From: Qipengyuania vesicularis
GTDB lineage: Bacteria > Pseudomonadota > Alphaproteobacteria > Sphingomonadales > Sphingomonadaceae
DNA: 64,000 nucleotides
NCBI RefSeq assembly: GCF_019711415.1
Contig: NZ_JAIGNJ010000003.1
Coordinates: 434,001-498,000 of the forward strand
Direction: 5' to 3'
In this document: one piece after another, positions 51,292 to 59,481 of the stretch
How the letters are laid out: every line of letters starts with the position of its first letter
Position numbering within the stretch: the stretch's first letter is position 1
Program-made: the position numbers and the translations under genes
The notes under the pieces: generated by a model
What the model saw: only the letters and a program-made list of their open reading frames with translations
The model's database searches: none
Told to the model about the DNA's origin: nothing

Positions 51292-52314
51292 ATGTCCGAC
51301 ATGACCTCAACGGCCCGTCCGGGGCTTCTCGCAAACTGGCTTTTCATCGTCGCTGCACTTGTCGTGGTGATCGTAACGGTAGGGGGCATCACTCGCCTCA
51401 CCGAGAGCGGTCTTTCGATAACCGAATGGAAGCCGTTGCTCGGCGCTCTTCCGCCGATGAACCAGGCCGACTGGGAAGCCGAGTTCGAGCTCTACAAGAA
51501 GATACCCGAATATATCGAGATCAATGGCCCCGCGGGCATGGATCTTGAAGCCTTCAAGTCGATCTACTGGTGGGAATGGATCCATCGGCAACTCGGGCGG
51601 CTGATCGGGCTTGCGCTTGCCGTGCCGCTCGCGATCTTCGCCATCCGCAAGATCATCCCGCAGGGGTATTTCTGGCGGCTTTTCGCCCTGACCGCGCTTG
51701 TCGGGCTGCAAGGCAGCTTCGGCTGGTGGATGGTCGCCTCCGGTCTCGAGACGCGAACCGATGTCAGCCATTTCCGCCTCGCCATCCACCTCTGCACGGC
51801 ACTCGTCCTGCTGGGCGGTCTCGTCTGGACGGCACTGGACCTGCGAGCACTTGCTCGCGGCGAAGACAGGCCCGCACGCATGACCCGCGTCGCTGGTTGG
51901 ACGGGAGCGATCCTGTTCGTCCAATTGCTGCTCGGCGCTTGGGTCGCCGGCCTGAATGCCGGTCTCGCCTCGGACAGCTGGCCGCTGATGCAGGGGCGTT
52001 TCGTTCCGGAATTCGATGACTCGCAAGGCCTGTTCTGGGCTATGACCCACGATCCCTTCCTGATCCACTGGATGCACCGGTGGTGGGCCTGGGTCGCGGT
52101 TGCCGCCCTCATCGTGATGGCTCGCAAGGTCAGGCCGCTGGAAAGGAAGGCTTCGATCGCGATCCATTCGGCATTCGGCATCCAGATCCTCCTTGGGATC
52201 GGCACCGTCATGACCGGGGTCGAGTTCCACCTTGCGGTCCTGCACCAGCTGGTCGGCGCTCTGCTTGTGGTCGCCTATGCCTGGGGGGCTCATGTCATCG
52301 GCAGGCGGGCGTGA
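51292..52314 (+). CDS. ctaA: Heme A synthase (CtaA/Cox15 family)
   Basis: 340 residues with about eight membrane helices. Family hallmarks are 'VGGITRLTESGLSITEWKPLLGALPPMN', 'EFELYKKIPEY', 'YWWEWIHRQLGRLIGL' and late 'WMHRWWAW' and 'HQLVGALLVV' histidines that bind heme. It oxidises heme O to heme A for cytochrome c oxidase. Followed by cutA in a GTGA overlap. Confidence 0.96.
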   Translation: MSDMTSTARPGLLANWLFIVAALVVVIVTVGGITRLTESGLSITEWKPLLGALPPMNQADWEAEFELYKKIPEYIEINGPAGMDLEAFKSIYWWEWIHRQLGRLIGLALAVPLAIFAIRKIIPQGYFWRLFALTALVGLQGSFGWWMVASGLETRTDVSHFRLAIHLCTALVLLGGLVWTALDLRALARGEDRPARMTRVAGWTGAILFVQLLLGAWVAGLNAGLASDSWPLMQGRFVPEFDDSQGLFWAMTHDPFLIHWMHRWWAWVAVAALIVMARKVRPLERKASIAIHSAFGIQILLGIGTVMTGVEFHLAVLHQLVGALLVVAYAWGAHVIGRRA

Positions 52315-52631
52315 CTGCGCTCATCTATTGCCCGTTCCCTGACGCCGAGTGCGCTGAGAAGATCGGCGGCCAGCTTCTCGACGAAGGCCTGATTGGTTGC
52401 ATCAACATCGGGAGCCCGATTGTCTCGCTGTTTGCGTGGAACGGCGAGCGCGGGAAGGGTCGTGAATGCCCTGCGCTGATGAAGACCGATGCTCGATCGC
52501 TCCGCGACGCCATGGATCGCCTCGAGATGCTGCACCCCTATGATTCGCCTGCGATTTTTGGCTGGCCTTGCGAGGCCGGCGCTGCAACAAGCGCCTGGCT
52601 GGGAAGTCTTGGCAAGGGGGACGAGGGGTGA
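52311..52631 (+). CDS. cutA: CutA1-family divalent cation tolerance protein
   Basis: 106 residues from GTG 52311, overlapping the ctaA stop. 'IYCPFPDAECAEKIGGQLLDEGLIGCINIGSPIVSLFAWNGE' is the CutA1 N-terminal half (the usual YVTaPn strand and 'ACVNI' element replaced by 'GCINI'). Small trimeric copper/divalent-metal binding protein, role unclear. Ends in a GTGA overlap with the next gene. Confidence 0.88.
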   Translation: MTALIYCPFPDAECAEKIGGQLLDEGLIGCINIGSPIVSLFAWNGERGKGRECPALMKTDARSLRDAMDRLEMLHPYDSPAIFGWPCEAGAATSAWLGSLGKGDEG

Positions 52632-53341
52632 GCGGATCGAGCCGTCGGCGCGCGCTGGAGATTATGGGTTGGGCCATGGCAATGTCTGCCTTGTCATTGC
52701 CTGTACGCCTTGCGGCGGCGTCGAGAGTGCAATTCCCGGCAGGTTCTTTCATCCTCCAACGCAAGCTCGAACGCGGGTTGGGCGATGGGGCGGCTGTCGT
52801 CGTCACCCGTGACTGGGAATGCCGGTTCCGTCCGCAAGGCGAAGGGGCTCTCATCGAGGCGCGCCAAGTCTTGGTCGAGGTCGATGCCCCGCCGATGCTT
52901 GCCGCTCTGGCGGACGTGGAGCGCCGCCGTGACGTCGCAGGCCTGTTCCCGATGACCCTCGACGGAAGAGGGCGGATCGCCGGTTGGTCAGAGGGGCAGG
53001 CGGGGCTCGAAGAGGCCCTGCAAGAGGCCAAGAGCTTCATGGAACGGCATCTCCCGGCTCCCTCGGATGCGCGGGATGCGAGGCAATATCTCGCAGCGAT
53101 GAGCCAGACTGCGGCCGCAGCGGTCAGCCAGGTTCCGCGGGACCTGTTCTTCCCCCAGACCGGCGAGCGCAGTGCTGAGCGCGCGCTCGAACTGCCCGGT
53201 GGGGGCGAGGGGCGTTACGAGGTGACCATCCGCGCCAGCGCACGAGAAGCAGATGGCCTCCTGGAAATGAGCGAACGGCGCATCGTGACCCATCTTGGCG
53301 ACAGCCAGAGAGCATCGCGGGAACGCTGGTCGATCACCTGA
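52628..53341 (+). CDS. Exported hypothetical protein
   Basis: 237 residues from GTG 52628, overlapping the cutA stop. N-terminus 'SGSSRRRALEIMGWAMAMSALSLPVRLAAA' looks like a signal peptide with a basic n-region; the RR pair is not a strict Tat motif. The mature part is beta-rich with a helical middle; no family recognised. Last gene of the ctaA-cutA unit. Confidence 0.7.
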   Translation: MSGSSRRRALEIMGWAMAMSALSLPVRLAAASRVQFPAGSFILQRKLERGLGDGAAVVVTRDWECRFRPQGEGALIEARQVLVEVDAPPMLAALADVERRRDVAGLFPMTLDGRGRIAGWSEGQAGLEEALQEAKSFMERHLPAPSDARDARQYLAAMSQTAAAAVSQVPRDLFFPQTGERSAERALELPGGGEGRYEVTIRASAREADGLLEMSERRIVTHLGDSQRASRERWSIT

Positions 53342-53391
53342 GTGCACATAGTGGAGTATTATTTTACCCCACCCACGACCCGCAGAAAAGC

Positions 53392-53420
53392 TTGACGAAT
53401 CGCCCATCCAACGCCATTTT
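53392..53420 (+). promoter_or_regulatory. Probable rplM promoter region with GANTC site
   Basis: TTGACG (53392-53397) overlaps GAATC (53397-53401). A 17-base spacer leads to CATTTT, a weak -10. The TTGACGANTCG core is shared with the rpmB promoter. Confidence 0.4.
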
Positions 53421-53431
53421 GCGCCCGCTAA

Positions 53432-53453
53432 GCGGCTCCTCGTGAGGGGCCGC
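53432..53453 (+). promoter_or_regulatory. Leader hairpin of rplM-rpsI
   Basis: GCGGCTCCTC (53432-53441) pairs with GAGGGGCCGC (53444-53453): nine or ten base pairs with one G-U, tight loop. It is within the 5' leader, 58 bp before the rplM ATG, and has no T-run. A site for autogenous control by L13 is conceivable, as in E. coli where L13 represses its own operon. Confidence 0.45.
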
Positions 53454-53511
53454 GCATTCGTTTAGTGCCAACAAGCATGGCACGATAACTCGAGCAAACG
53501 GACACAAGCCC

Positions 53512-53991
53512 ATGAAGGCTCTCACCAAGGTGACCCAGTCGGCCAAGCCGGCAGAGGTCGAAAAGGACTGGCACATCATCGACGCCGAGAATCTCGTCGT
53601 CGGCCGTGTTGCTGTCATCATCGCCAACATCCTGCGCGGTAAGCACAAGCCGAGCTACACCCCGCACGTCGATTGCGGCGACCACGTCATCGTCATCAAT
53701 GCCGACAAGGTGAAGTTCACCGGCAAGAAGATGGACGACAAGATCTATTACAAGCACACCGGTCACCCCGGCGGCATCAAGGAAACCACCCCGAACAAGG
53801 TTCTGGGCGGTCGTTTCCCCGAGCGCGTGCTTGAAAAGGCCGTGCAGCGCATGATCCCGCGTGGTCCGCTGGGCCGTGCGCAGATGCGTGCACTCCACCT
53901 CTACAACGGCACCGAGCATCCGCATGAGGGCCAGAAGCCCAAGACGCTCGACGTCGCTTCGATGAACCGCAAGAACAAGGCTGTTGCGTAA
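53512..53991 (+). CDS. rplM: 50S ribosomal protein L13
   Basis: 159 residues. '[45 protein letters not shown]' and '[11 protein letters not shown]'-type, 'MLPRGPLGR'-type segments identify L13. First gene of the L13-S9 operon; its TAA shares an A with the rpsI ATG (TAATG). Confidence 0.98.
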   Translation: MKALTKVTQSAKPAEVEKDWHIIDAENLVVGRVAVIIANILRGKHKPSYTPHVDCGDHVIVINADKVKFTGKKMDDKIYYKHTGHPGGIKETTPNKVLGGRFPERVLEKAVQRMIPRGPLGRAQMRALHLYNGTEHPHEGQKPKTLDVASMNRKNKAVA

Positions 53992-54515
53992 TGGCTGACG
54001 AAACCAAGAACGAAACCGTCTCGGATCTCGCCGATCTGAAGGACATCGCTGGCGACGCGCCGCAGGGTGATTCGGCAGACATCGCCGCCAAGGCCGACGT
54101 TCCGCTGCGTGAGCAGGAACTCGACGCACAGGGCCGCGCCTATGCAACCGGTCGTCGTAAGGACGCCACCGCACGCGTCTGGCTCGTCCCCGGCAGCGGC
54201 AAGATCACTGTCAATGGCAAGGACCAGGAAGTCTACTTCGCACGTCCGACCCTGCGCCTCGTGATCGATCAGCCCTTCGCCATCACCGAGCGCCAGGAAC
54301 AGTACGACGTTGTTGCCACCGTTCGTGGCGGCGGTCTTTCGGGCCAGGCCGGTGCGGTCAAGCACGGCATCGCACAGGCTCTCGCCAAGTACGAACCGGC
54401 CCTGCGTTCGACGGTCAAGGCCGCCGGCTTCCTCACCCGCGACAGCCGCGTGGTCGAGCGTAAGAAGTACGGCCGCGCCAAGGCACGTCGCAGCTTCCAG
54501 TTCTCGAAGCGCTAA
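53991..54515 (+). CDS. rpsI: 30S ribosomal protein S9
   Basis: 174 residues: a 45-residue acidic N-terminal extension, then S9 ('[27 protein letters not shown]', '[19 protein letters not shown]', C-terminal '[15 protein letters not shown]'). The basic tail that reaches the P-site tRNA is intact. Acidic extensions of this kind occur in alphaproteobacterial S9. Confidence 0.98.
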   Translation: MADETKNETVSDLADLKDIAGDAPQGDSADIAAKADVPLREQELDAQGRAYATGRRKDATARVWLVPGSGKITVNGKDQEVYFARPTLRLVIDQPFAITERQEQYDVVATVRGGGLSGQAGAVKHGIAQALAKYEPALRSTVKAAGFLTRDSRVVERKKYGRAKARRSFQFSKR

Positions 54516-54542
54516 TCAGCTCTTCGACACTGCCGATACGAG

Positions 54543-54574
54543 AAAGGGCGGCCCCTCGCGGGACCGCCCTTTTT
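54543..54574 (+). terminator. Intrinsic terminator of rplM-rpsI
   Basis: AAAGGGCGG (54543-54551) pairs with CCGCCCTTT (54564-54572), followed by TT and CTTT. It is 30 bp after the rpsI stop. Confidence 0.88.
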
Positions 54575-54594
54575 CTTTGCCTGCCGCTGTCGAG

Positions 54595-54792
54595 TCAGCG
54601 CTGCATGATCATCAGGCCCCAGGCGAGCCCGGTGCCGGCGAAGAACAATGGCCAGCTCCACCAGAGATCGTACTGGTAGATGTCGGCGCGAAAGATGTTG
54701 AGATAGCCGCCACTGCGCCCTTGGCTGCCGATAACCAGCGCCACGACGTAAGTGAGAATGCTGCCCAGCGGGACTGCTTTGAAGAATTCCAT
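54595..54792 (-). CDS. Small membrane protein
   Basis: 65 residues with two hydrophobic helices (about 7-23 and 42-62) and a polar loop 'GSQGRSGGYLNIFRADIYQYD'. No known family. Stop lies 20 bp from the rplM-rpsI terminator on the other strand; likely its own short transcript or the end of the upstream minus unit. Confidence 0.65.
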   Translation of the reverse strand: MEFFKAVPLGSILTYVVALVIGSQGRSGGYLNIFRADIYQYDLWWSWPLFFAGTGLAWGLMIMQR

Positions 54793-54844
54793 CCAACTTC
54801 CCCGATTCCGCGCGAGATCATCGGAAAATCTGGTTTAGAACTGG

Positions 54845-55705
54845 TTAATGCACCGGCGGATCGACGCGGGGCACCTGCCGCACGGGGGCGATCGGCTCTC
54901 CGGGCAGGCGTGGAGGCATGGCATTTTCGGGGACATCGTCGATCTGCATGTCGCGTGTTTCGACATCCTCCAGGTTGCGAACGCATACCGAAAGACGCTC
55001 TCCGTCCCATTCCAGCTCGTTGAAACTGGGCGGGGTGGACCGCGTGCGTTTGGACAGCGTGCCCGCACCGATCATCCTGACCGGCCCCTCATCGGTTTGC
55101 TCCAAGATGTCGAAGGCATCGTGGACGTGGCCGGATAGAACCGCTTCGACCGGTCGCTTCGCCAGCTCGCGCAGGGCCTTGTCACCATGTTTGGTAAGGG
55201 CTGTGCCTTCGGTCCCCACCTCGCGCAGCGGATGATGGACGGCTACCAGGGCCCGCTTGCCTTCGGGCAAGGCATCGATTGCGGCGAGACAATGCTCGAG
55301 CGCCGCCTCGGTCACCCACCCCTTCGACCAGTTGAGGCGCGGCTGGGCGCGCACCGCGGTTTTCAGCGGCACGATCGACAGGCAGCCGAGGTCGAGTTCC
55401 TTCTCGACCTTCTCTTTCATCCCGCGAAATCGCTTGTAGGGATCGAGGAAGCGCTCGATCGGGTTGAAATAGGGCATGTCATGATTGCCCACCTCTACAG
55501 TGACCGGCACGTCGAGCGAGTTGATCCAATGGGTCGCAGCTGCAAACTCGCGGTGGCGGGCCCGCATTGTAAGATCGCCCGTGATGGCCACCGCATCGGG
55601 TTGCTGCTCGGCGATCTCCTGCTTGACCCAGTCCAGGGCCCTGTTGTCCTCCAGTCCGAAATGGATGTCCGAGAGGTGAAAGATGCGCCGCGATTCAGAA
55701 GCCAT
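54845..55705 (-). CDS. Metallophosphoesterase (calcineurin-like)
   Basis: 286 residues. 'IFHLSDIHFG', 'AITGDLTMRARHREF', 'VGNHD', and 'AVHHPL...LSGHVHD' supply the full dinuclear-metal set of the calcineurin-like phosphoesterase fold, related to CpdA/Icc-type phosphodiesterases. Substrate unknown. Starts within the last 11 bp of the lipid-kinase gene, so the two are coupled. Confidence 0.9.
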   Translation of the reverse strand: MASESRRIFHLSDIHFGLEDNRALDWVKQEIAEQQPDAVAITGDLTMRARHREFAAATHWINSLDVPVTVEVGNHDMPYFNPIERFLDPYKRFRGMKEKVEKELDLGCLSIVPLKTAVRAQPRLNWSKGWVTEAALEHCLAAIDALPEGKRALVAVHHPLREVGTEGTALTKHGDKALRELAKRPVEAVLSGHVHDAFDILEQTDEGPVRMIGAGTLSKRTRSTPPSFNELEWDGERLSVCVRNLEDVETRDMQIDDVPENAMPPRLPGEPIAPVRQVPRVDPPVH

Positions 55706-56570
55706 GATGCGTCGCTAGCAGATCGACTTCGCAGGGTGCCACCGTGAACTTGGCTTTCTTGGGGAGGGTGGCGGTTTCCCCGTCGATGAGAATGTCCAGC
55801 GGCTCTCCATCGCAGGTTTCCAGCGTCACCTCGTCGACCAGGCCGAGCCGCGTATGCGGCCCTTCGCGAAAGTTTCTTCGAAGCAGGGCAAGGCTCTGCC
55901 GCAGGATCTCGCCTGTCCCTTCCGCATGGTAGGCATCGAGTTGCATGCCGCGGTGGCTAGGTGTGAACTCGATCAGCGGATAGCCATCCTGACGACCCAG
56001 GCGGGGATCGCAGCATCGGACCATCGATCCGCCCGTGGTCTCGCTGATGGCGTCGCTCGCTCCTTCCGCGATCCCAGGTATGTCGAAATCGCGCATGGCC
56101 TCGCGCACGCCCGCCCAGGCGGTGCCTGGTCCTGCGAGCAGACCAGCCAGCGCGTCTCCCTCGGCGCAGCGAATCATGATCGGGCGCACGGCCCGCGACG
56201 CGCCTGTGGCAACATGCTTGAGGATGAGGCCGGGCTCTGCCTCGGGACCGTGGAGACGCTTGCTGAGAAGATTCATCGTGCCGCCGGGCAGGACGATCAC
56301 TGCGCCGTCCCACCCCGACAGATTGGCAATCGCCGCGTTGAGCGTTCCGTCCCCGGTGAAGATCGCCAGCTGGTCGATCCCAGCATTCTCCAGATCGCTA
56401 GGTGTCGGAAGGCGGTCGTCCGGAAAGGCAAGGATCCTTGCAACCGTAAAGCCGGCCTCCCGGCAGTCCGCCCCCAGCAAGGCAAGTGCGCGATCACTAT
56501 TGCTGCCGCTGCGGGAATTCGTGAGCAACCAGATGGGCTTGTCGGCAGGCATGGAGCAGAAGCGCGCCAC
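55695..56570 (-). CDS. Diacylglycerol kinase family protein (second)
   Basis: 291 residues from GTG 56570; an ATG at 56552 (MPADKPIWLL) is equally possible. DAGK catalytic motif reads 'IFTGDGTLNAAI' with Thr replacing the first Gly of the usual GGDGT, and 'LPGGTMNLLSKRLHG' follows. Lipid kinase of unknown substrate. Overlaps the phosphoesterase gene by 11 bp; together they may phosphorylate and hydrolyse lipid intermediates, which is inference. Distinct from the longer family member at 3073-4104. Confidence 0.85.
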   Translation of the reverse strand: MARFCSMPADKPIWLLTNSRSGSNSDRALALLGADCREAGFTVARILAFPDDRLPTPSDLENAGIDQLAIFTGDGTLNAAIANLSGWDGAVIVLPGGTMNLLSKRLHGPEAEPGLILKHVATGASRAVRPIMIRCAEGDALAGLLAGPGTAWAGVREAMRDFDIPGIAEGASDAISETTGGSMVRCCDPRLGRQDGYPLIEFTPSHRGMQLDAYHAEGTGEILRQSLALLRRNFREGPHTRLGLVDEVTLETCDGEPLDILIDGETATLPKKAKFTVAPCEVDLLATHHGF

Positions 56571-56591
56571 TCATTCGCCGGTTCCCGCCGC

Positions 56592-56858
56592 TCAGATCCT
56601 TCCTGTCAGGATAAGCCAGCCGGTGGCAAAGTTCACTAGGCTGTAGATCGCATAGGCAATCGCCATGCCCGGCCAGCCGTTCCCCGCCAGCAGCATCGCG
56701 GCCAGCAGGATGAAAAACTCGAAACCCAGAGAGAACTTCCCGCCTCCCGACCTGTAGAAGCCCGGCAACGCATCAAGCATCGGGTGCCGGCTCTCCAGCA
56801 CTGCCTTGTGGACGGCGAAATTGCCGATTCCCAGGATGAAGAGGAAAATAAGCACCAT
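56592..56858 (-). CDS. Small membrane protein
   Basis: 88 residues, three hydrophobic segments (1-17, 44-60, 65-84), with 'FAVHKAVLESRHPMLDALPGFYRSGGGKFSLGFEF' between the first two. No family recognised. 21 bp upstream of the lipid-kinase gene on the same strand, so probably the first gene of that operon. Confidence 0.7.
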   Translation of the reverse strand: MVLIFLFILGIGNFAVHKAVLESRHPMLDALPGFYRSGGGKFSLGFEFFILLAAMLLAGNGWPGMAIAYAIYSLVNFATGWLILTGRI

Positions 56859-56991
56859 GTTTCAGATATAAGTACGCCGTTCGTGGATTGCCATTCGCGC
56901 TTGGTCCCTGCCGCTGCGCTTCTGGTCAAATCGCGGTCAACGCTCGTCGATACTGACGTGCGACTACAGATGTAGCCATGTAATACAGAAT

Positions 56992-57033
56992 TCGCGACGG
57001 GCCACCCCAGTCCCCCAGACCGGCCCGTCGCGA
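56992..57033 (+). repeat. Perfect 12-bp inverted repeat in the UrcA leader
   Basis: TCGCGACGGGCC (56992-57003) and GGCCCGTCGCGA (57022-57033) with an 18-base loop rich in C. TTTT follows directly, then GGAGG (57038-57042), the ribosome site of the UrcA gene. The stem therefore abuts the Shine-Dalgarno sequence. Confidence 0.8.
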
Positions 57034-57047
57034 TTTTGGAGGTTACC

Positions 57048-57344
57048 ATGAAGAAGACACTCACGACGATTGCCCTGCTCGCCCTTGCGACGCCCGCCGT
57101 GGCTGCAGAGGACCAGAGCGGTTTTACGATTGAATACAAGGACCTGAACCTCGGCACCGAAGAGGGCCAGAAGGTCCTGATGGAACGCATCGACGATGCG
57201 GCTCGCACGGCCTGCGAATTCAATCGCAGCCGCACCGGTTCGCGTCTCCGCAGCGGAGACGTGAAGCGTTGCTACAAGGAAGCGAAGAAGCAGGCGATGG
57301 CTCAGTTCGCCACACTGATCGAAGAGAATGCAGTAGGCGGCTGA
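57048..57344 (+). CDS. UrcA family protein (second)
   Basis: 98 residues from ATG 57048, GGAGG five bases upstream. Signal peptide 'MKKTLTTIALLALATPAVAA'; then the UrcA pattern 'FTIEYKDLNLGTEEGQKVLMERIDDAARTACEF' and a second Cys in 'DVKRCYKEA'. Periplasmic, unknown function. The transcript is bracketed by a strong leader stem and a strong terminator, so it is likely an abundant or stable monocistronic mRNA. Confidence 0.9.
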   Translation: MKKTLTTIALLALATPAVAAEDQSGFTIEYKDLNLGTEEGQKVLMERIDDAARTACEFNRSRTGSRLRSGDVKRCYKEAKKQAMAQFATLIEENAVGG

Positions 57345-57363
57345 CCTCAGCCAGCCCCTCTGC

Positions 57364-57404
57364 GCCCCGGCCGGACCTGCAGTCCCCCGGCCGGGGCCTT
57401 TTTT
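57364..57404 (+). terminator. Intrinsic terminator of the UrcA gene
   Basis: GCCCCGGCCGG (57364-57374) pairs perfectly with CCGGCCGGGGC (57387-57397), then C and six T. Strong, 20 bp after the stop. Confidence 0.92.
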
Positions 57405-57431
57405 GTGTCCGGTGTCATGGCCGACGCGCGT

Positions 57432-58160
57432 CTAGCGTCCGGCCATCGCCTTGACCTTGGGCAGATAGGTGCGCCCGATCCGCAGCGCTTCGCCATCGTC
57501 CATTTCCGCCGACCACACGCCGAGACCGTCATGGCGCAGGCCCTTGATCCGGTCCTTTCGCAGGATGGTCGAGCGGTGGATGCGGATGAACTTGGCCGGG
57601 TCCAGGCGCTTCTCCAGGCCGGCAATCGTTTGCAGCAGCAGGTAGGTACGGTCTTCCACGTGGAGCCGCACGTAATCGCGCTCGGCATCGATACGCGAAA
57701 CTTCCTCCGTATCGATCCGGATCAGCTCGCTGCGGTGCGGGATCCAGAGCTCCTCGAGCCACTTGCTCGCTTCCCCGCCCCCTTCACCACGACGGGCCAG
57801 CGCGCGCTGTATCGCACGCTCCAGCCGATCCGGCTTCACCGGCTTGAGGACGTAATCGACAGCGTCGAGATCGAATGCCTCGACGGCGTAGTTGTCATGC
57901 GCGGTGACGAAGACAACGGCAGGCCGCTCTTCATGCTTGGAGAGCGATTTCGCGACCGAAAGTCCGTCGACTTCGGGCATCGTCATGTCGAGCAGGATCA
58001 GGTCCGGCTCCAAGGCTTCCACCAGCCGCAAAGCCTGACCGCCGTCGCTGGCCGTACCGACCACGTGGAGATCATCGATCTTGCTGCAGATGACCTGCAT
58101 GCGCTCCACCGCAAGCGGCTCGTCATCCACGATCAGCGTTCGCAATTTCTCTTCAGCCAT
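57432..58160 (-). CDS. LytTR-family response regulator (second)
   Basis: 242 residues. Receiver with D12/D13, phospho-acceptor D58 ('LILLDMTMPEVDG') and 'VDYVLKPVKP'; LytTR DNA-binding domain from about 135 ('LIRIDTEEVSRIDAERDYVRLH', 'FIRIHRSTIL'). Overlaps the kinase gene upstream by 8 bp. Targets unknown. Confidence 0.93.
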   Translation of the reverse strand: MAEEKLRTLIVDDEPLAVERMQVICSKIDDLHVVGTASDGGQALRLVEALEPDLILLDMTMPEVDGLSVAKSLSKHEERPAVVFVTAHDNYAVEAFDLDAVDYVLKPVKPDRLERAIQRALARRGEGGGEASKWLEELWIPHRSELIRIDTEEVSRIDAERDYVRLHVEDRTYLLLQTIAGLEKRLDPAKFIRIHRSTILRKDRIKGLRHDGLGVWSAEMDDGEALRIGRTYLPKVKAMAGR

Positions 58161-59400
58161 GCCTCACCATGGGTAGTCTCAGTTCCGTCTCGTAACCTCC
58201 GAGCGCCTGGCCCGAGGATATGCTGGCCTCGTTCCCGAAGCGCGCCTCCAGTCGGTCGCGGACATTGGCGAGGCCGATCCCGAAACCGCCCGAATGACCG
58301 CTCGGCAAACCGGGCCCGTCATCGCTTACCCGGATGACCAACCGTCCGTACTCTTCGCGTGCCACGATCGAAATCGTCACCGGACGATTGCTTGCGGACA
58401 CGCCGTACTTGACCGAGTTTTCCACCAACGGCTGCAGGATCATTCCCGGCACCTTAAGCTGGGCGAGGTCATCCGGCAGGTCGACGCGAACCTTGAGTCG
58501 TTCGGGAAAGCGTACGGATTCGATCTCGAGGTAATGCTCTTGCAGGTCGATCTCGTCCTCGAGGCTGACATCTCCGGTCGAATCGTCCGCCAGCGAATGA
58601 CGGTAGAATCGCGAGAGCGACTGGATCATTTCCTCGGCGCGGTCGCTCTTTCCGGTCATGACCAGCGAAGAGAGGGAATTCAGCGTGTTGAACAGGAAGT
58701 GCGGATTGACCTGGTAGCGCAGAGATCGGAGTTCTGCCGCCTTTGCTGCGCTCCGGAAACGTTCGCCGCGGCGCTCGGCCGCGCGGACCCGCGCTCCGGC
58801 AACGAAGGCTATATATAGCGCGGCCCAAGCAAGCAGCAGGAAGTAGCGACTGAGGGCCAAGTCGGTCAGGCGCCGCCAATAGTCGGCCACGGTCGGCGCC
58901 GGTTCGATGACGATCGAGGCCGGGGGCGTATCGCCGTCCGCCCTATCGCCCTGCCCGCTTCCCGGAATCCCGTCTTCGGTCATCCCGCCCGGGATATCGA
59001 GCAACAGGTTGCCCGATTCGTCGCGGCGAATGGTCAGGCCCTGCTTCTCGCCCATCTTCTGGCGCACCTTGTCCTCGATCGGCGCGAAGACCATGGTGTT
59101 GATCTGGGCGATGGCCAGCGAGGCAGGAACGGCGGCAACGATGGCAACCGCCACCTTGAACGACAGGCTGCGCGCATCGAACAGGCGCAGGAACAGCCAA
59201 AGGAGCACTGTGATGCCGGCGCCCGCAATGCAAACGACGAGCCGGCGCCACAGCAGCTCGTCCTGCATCTCCAGCCCGACCACGGCACCGCGTGCGGTAA
59301 TCAGCAGGAAATAGGCGATCCACAGGCCGATGATGGATAGGACCACCACCTTGACCGGCGCGCGCGCATCGTCGCGATTAATCTGACGTTCAGTGTCCAA
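58153..59400 (-). CDS. LytS-type sensor histidine kinase (second)
   Basis: 415 residues if TTG 59400 is the start; no clear ribosome site, so the N-terminus is uncertain. Four hydrophobic segments with a ~90-residue polar stretch (about 115-180) between the third and fourth, then 'NPHFLFNTLNSLSSLV' phosphoacceptor and the ATPase motifs 'LVENSVKYG' and 'DDGPGL...GIGLANVRDRL'. Partner of the overlapping LytTR regulator. The extra polar loop, absent from the 14579-15796 kinase, may be a periplasmic sensor. Confidence 0.9.
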   Translation of the reverse strand: MDTERQINRDDARAPVKVVVLSIIGLWIAYFLLITARGAVVGLEMQDELLWRRLVVCIAGAGITVLLWLFLRLFDARSLSFKVAVAIVAAVPASLAIAQINTMVFAPIEDKVRQKMGEKQGLTIRRDESGNLLLDIPGGMTEDGIPGSGQGDRADGDTPPASIVIEPAPTVADYWRRLTDLALSRYFLLLAWAALYIAFVAGARVRAAERRGERFRSAAKAAELRSLRYQVNPHFLFNTLNSLSSLVMTGKSDRAEEMIQSLSRFYRHSLADDSTGDVSLEDEIDLQEHYLEIESVRFPERLKVRVDLPDDLAQLKVPGMILQPLVENSVKYGVSASNRPVTISIVAREEYGRLVIRVSDDGPGLPSGHSGGFGIGLANVRDRLEARFGNEASISSGQALGGYETELRLPMVRHG

Positions 59401-59481
59401 AACAGGCGATATGTGGCGATTTCGTTGCGAAAAGGCCAGAGCCGCCGTCGAACTTGCACTGCCGTTGGTCGAGCGGCGATG

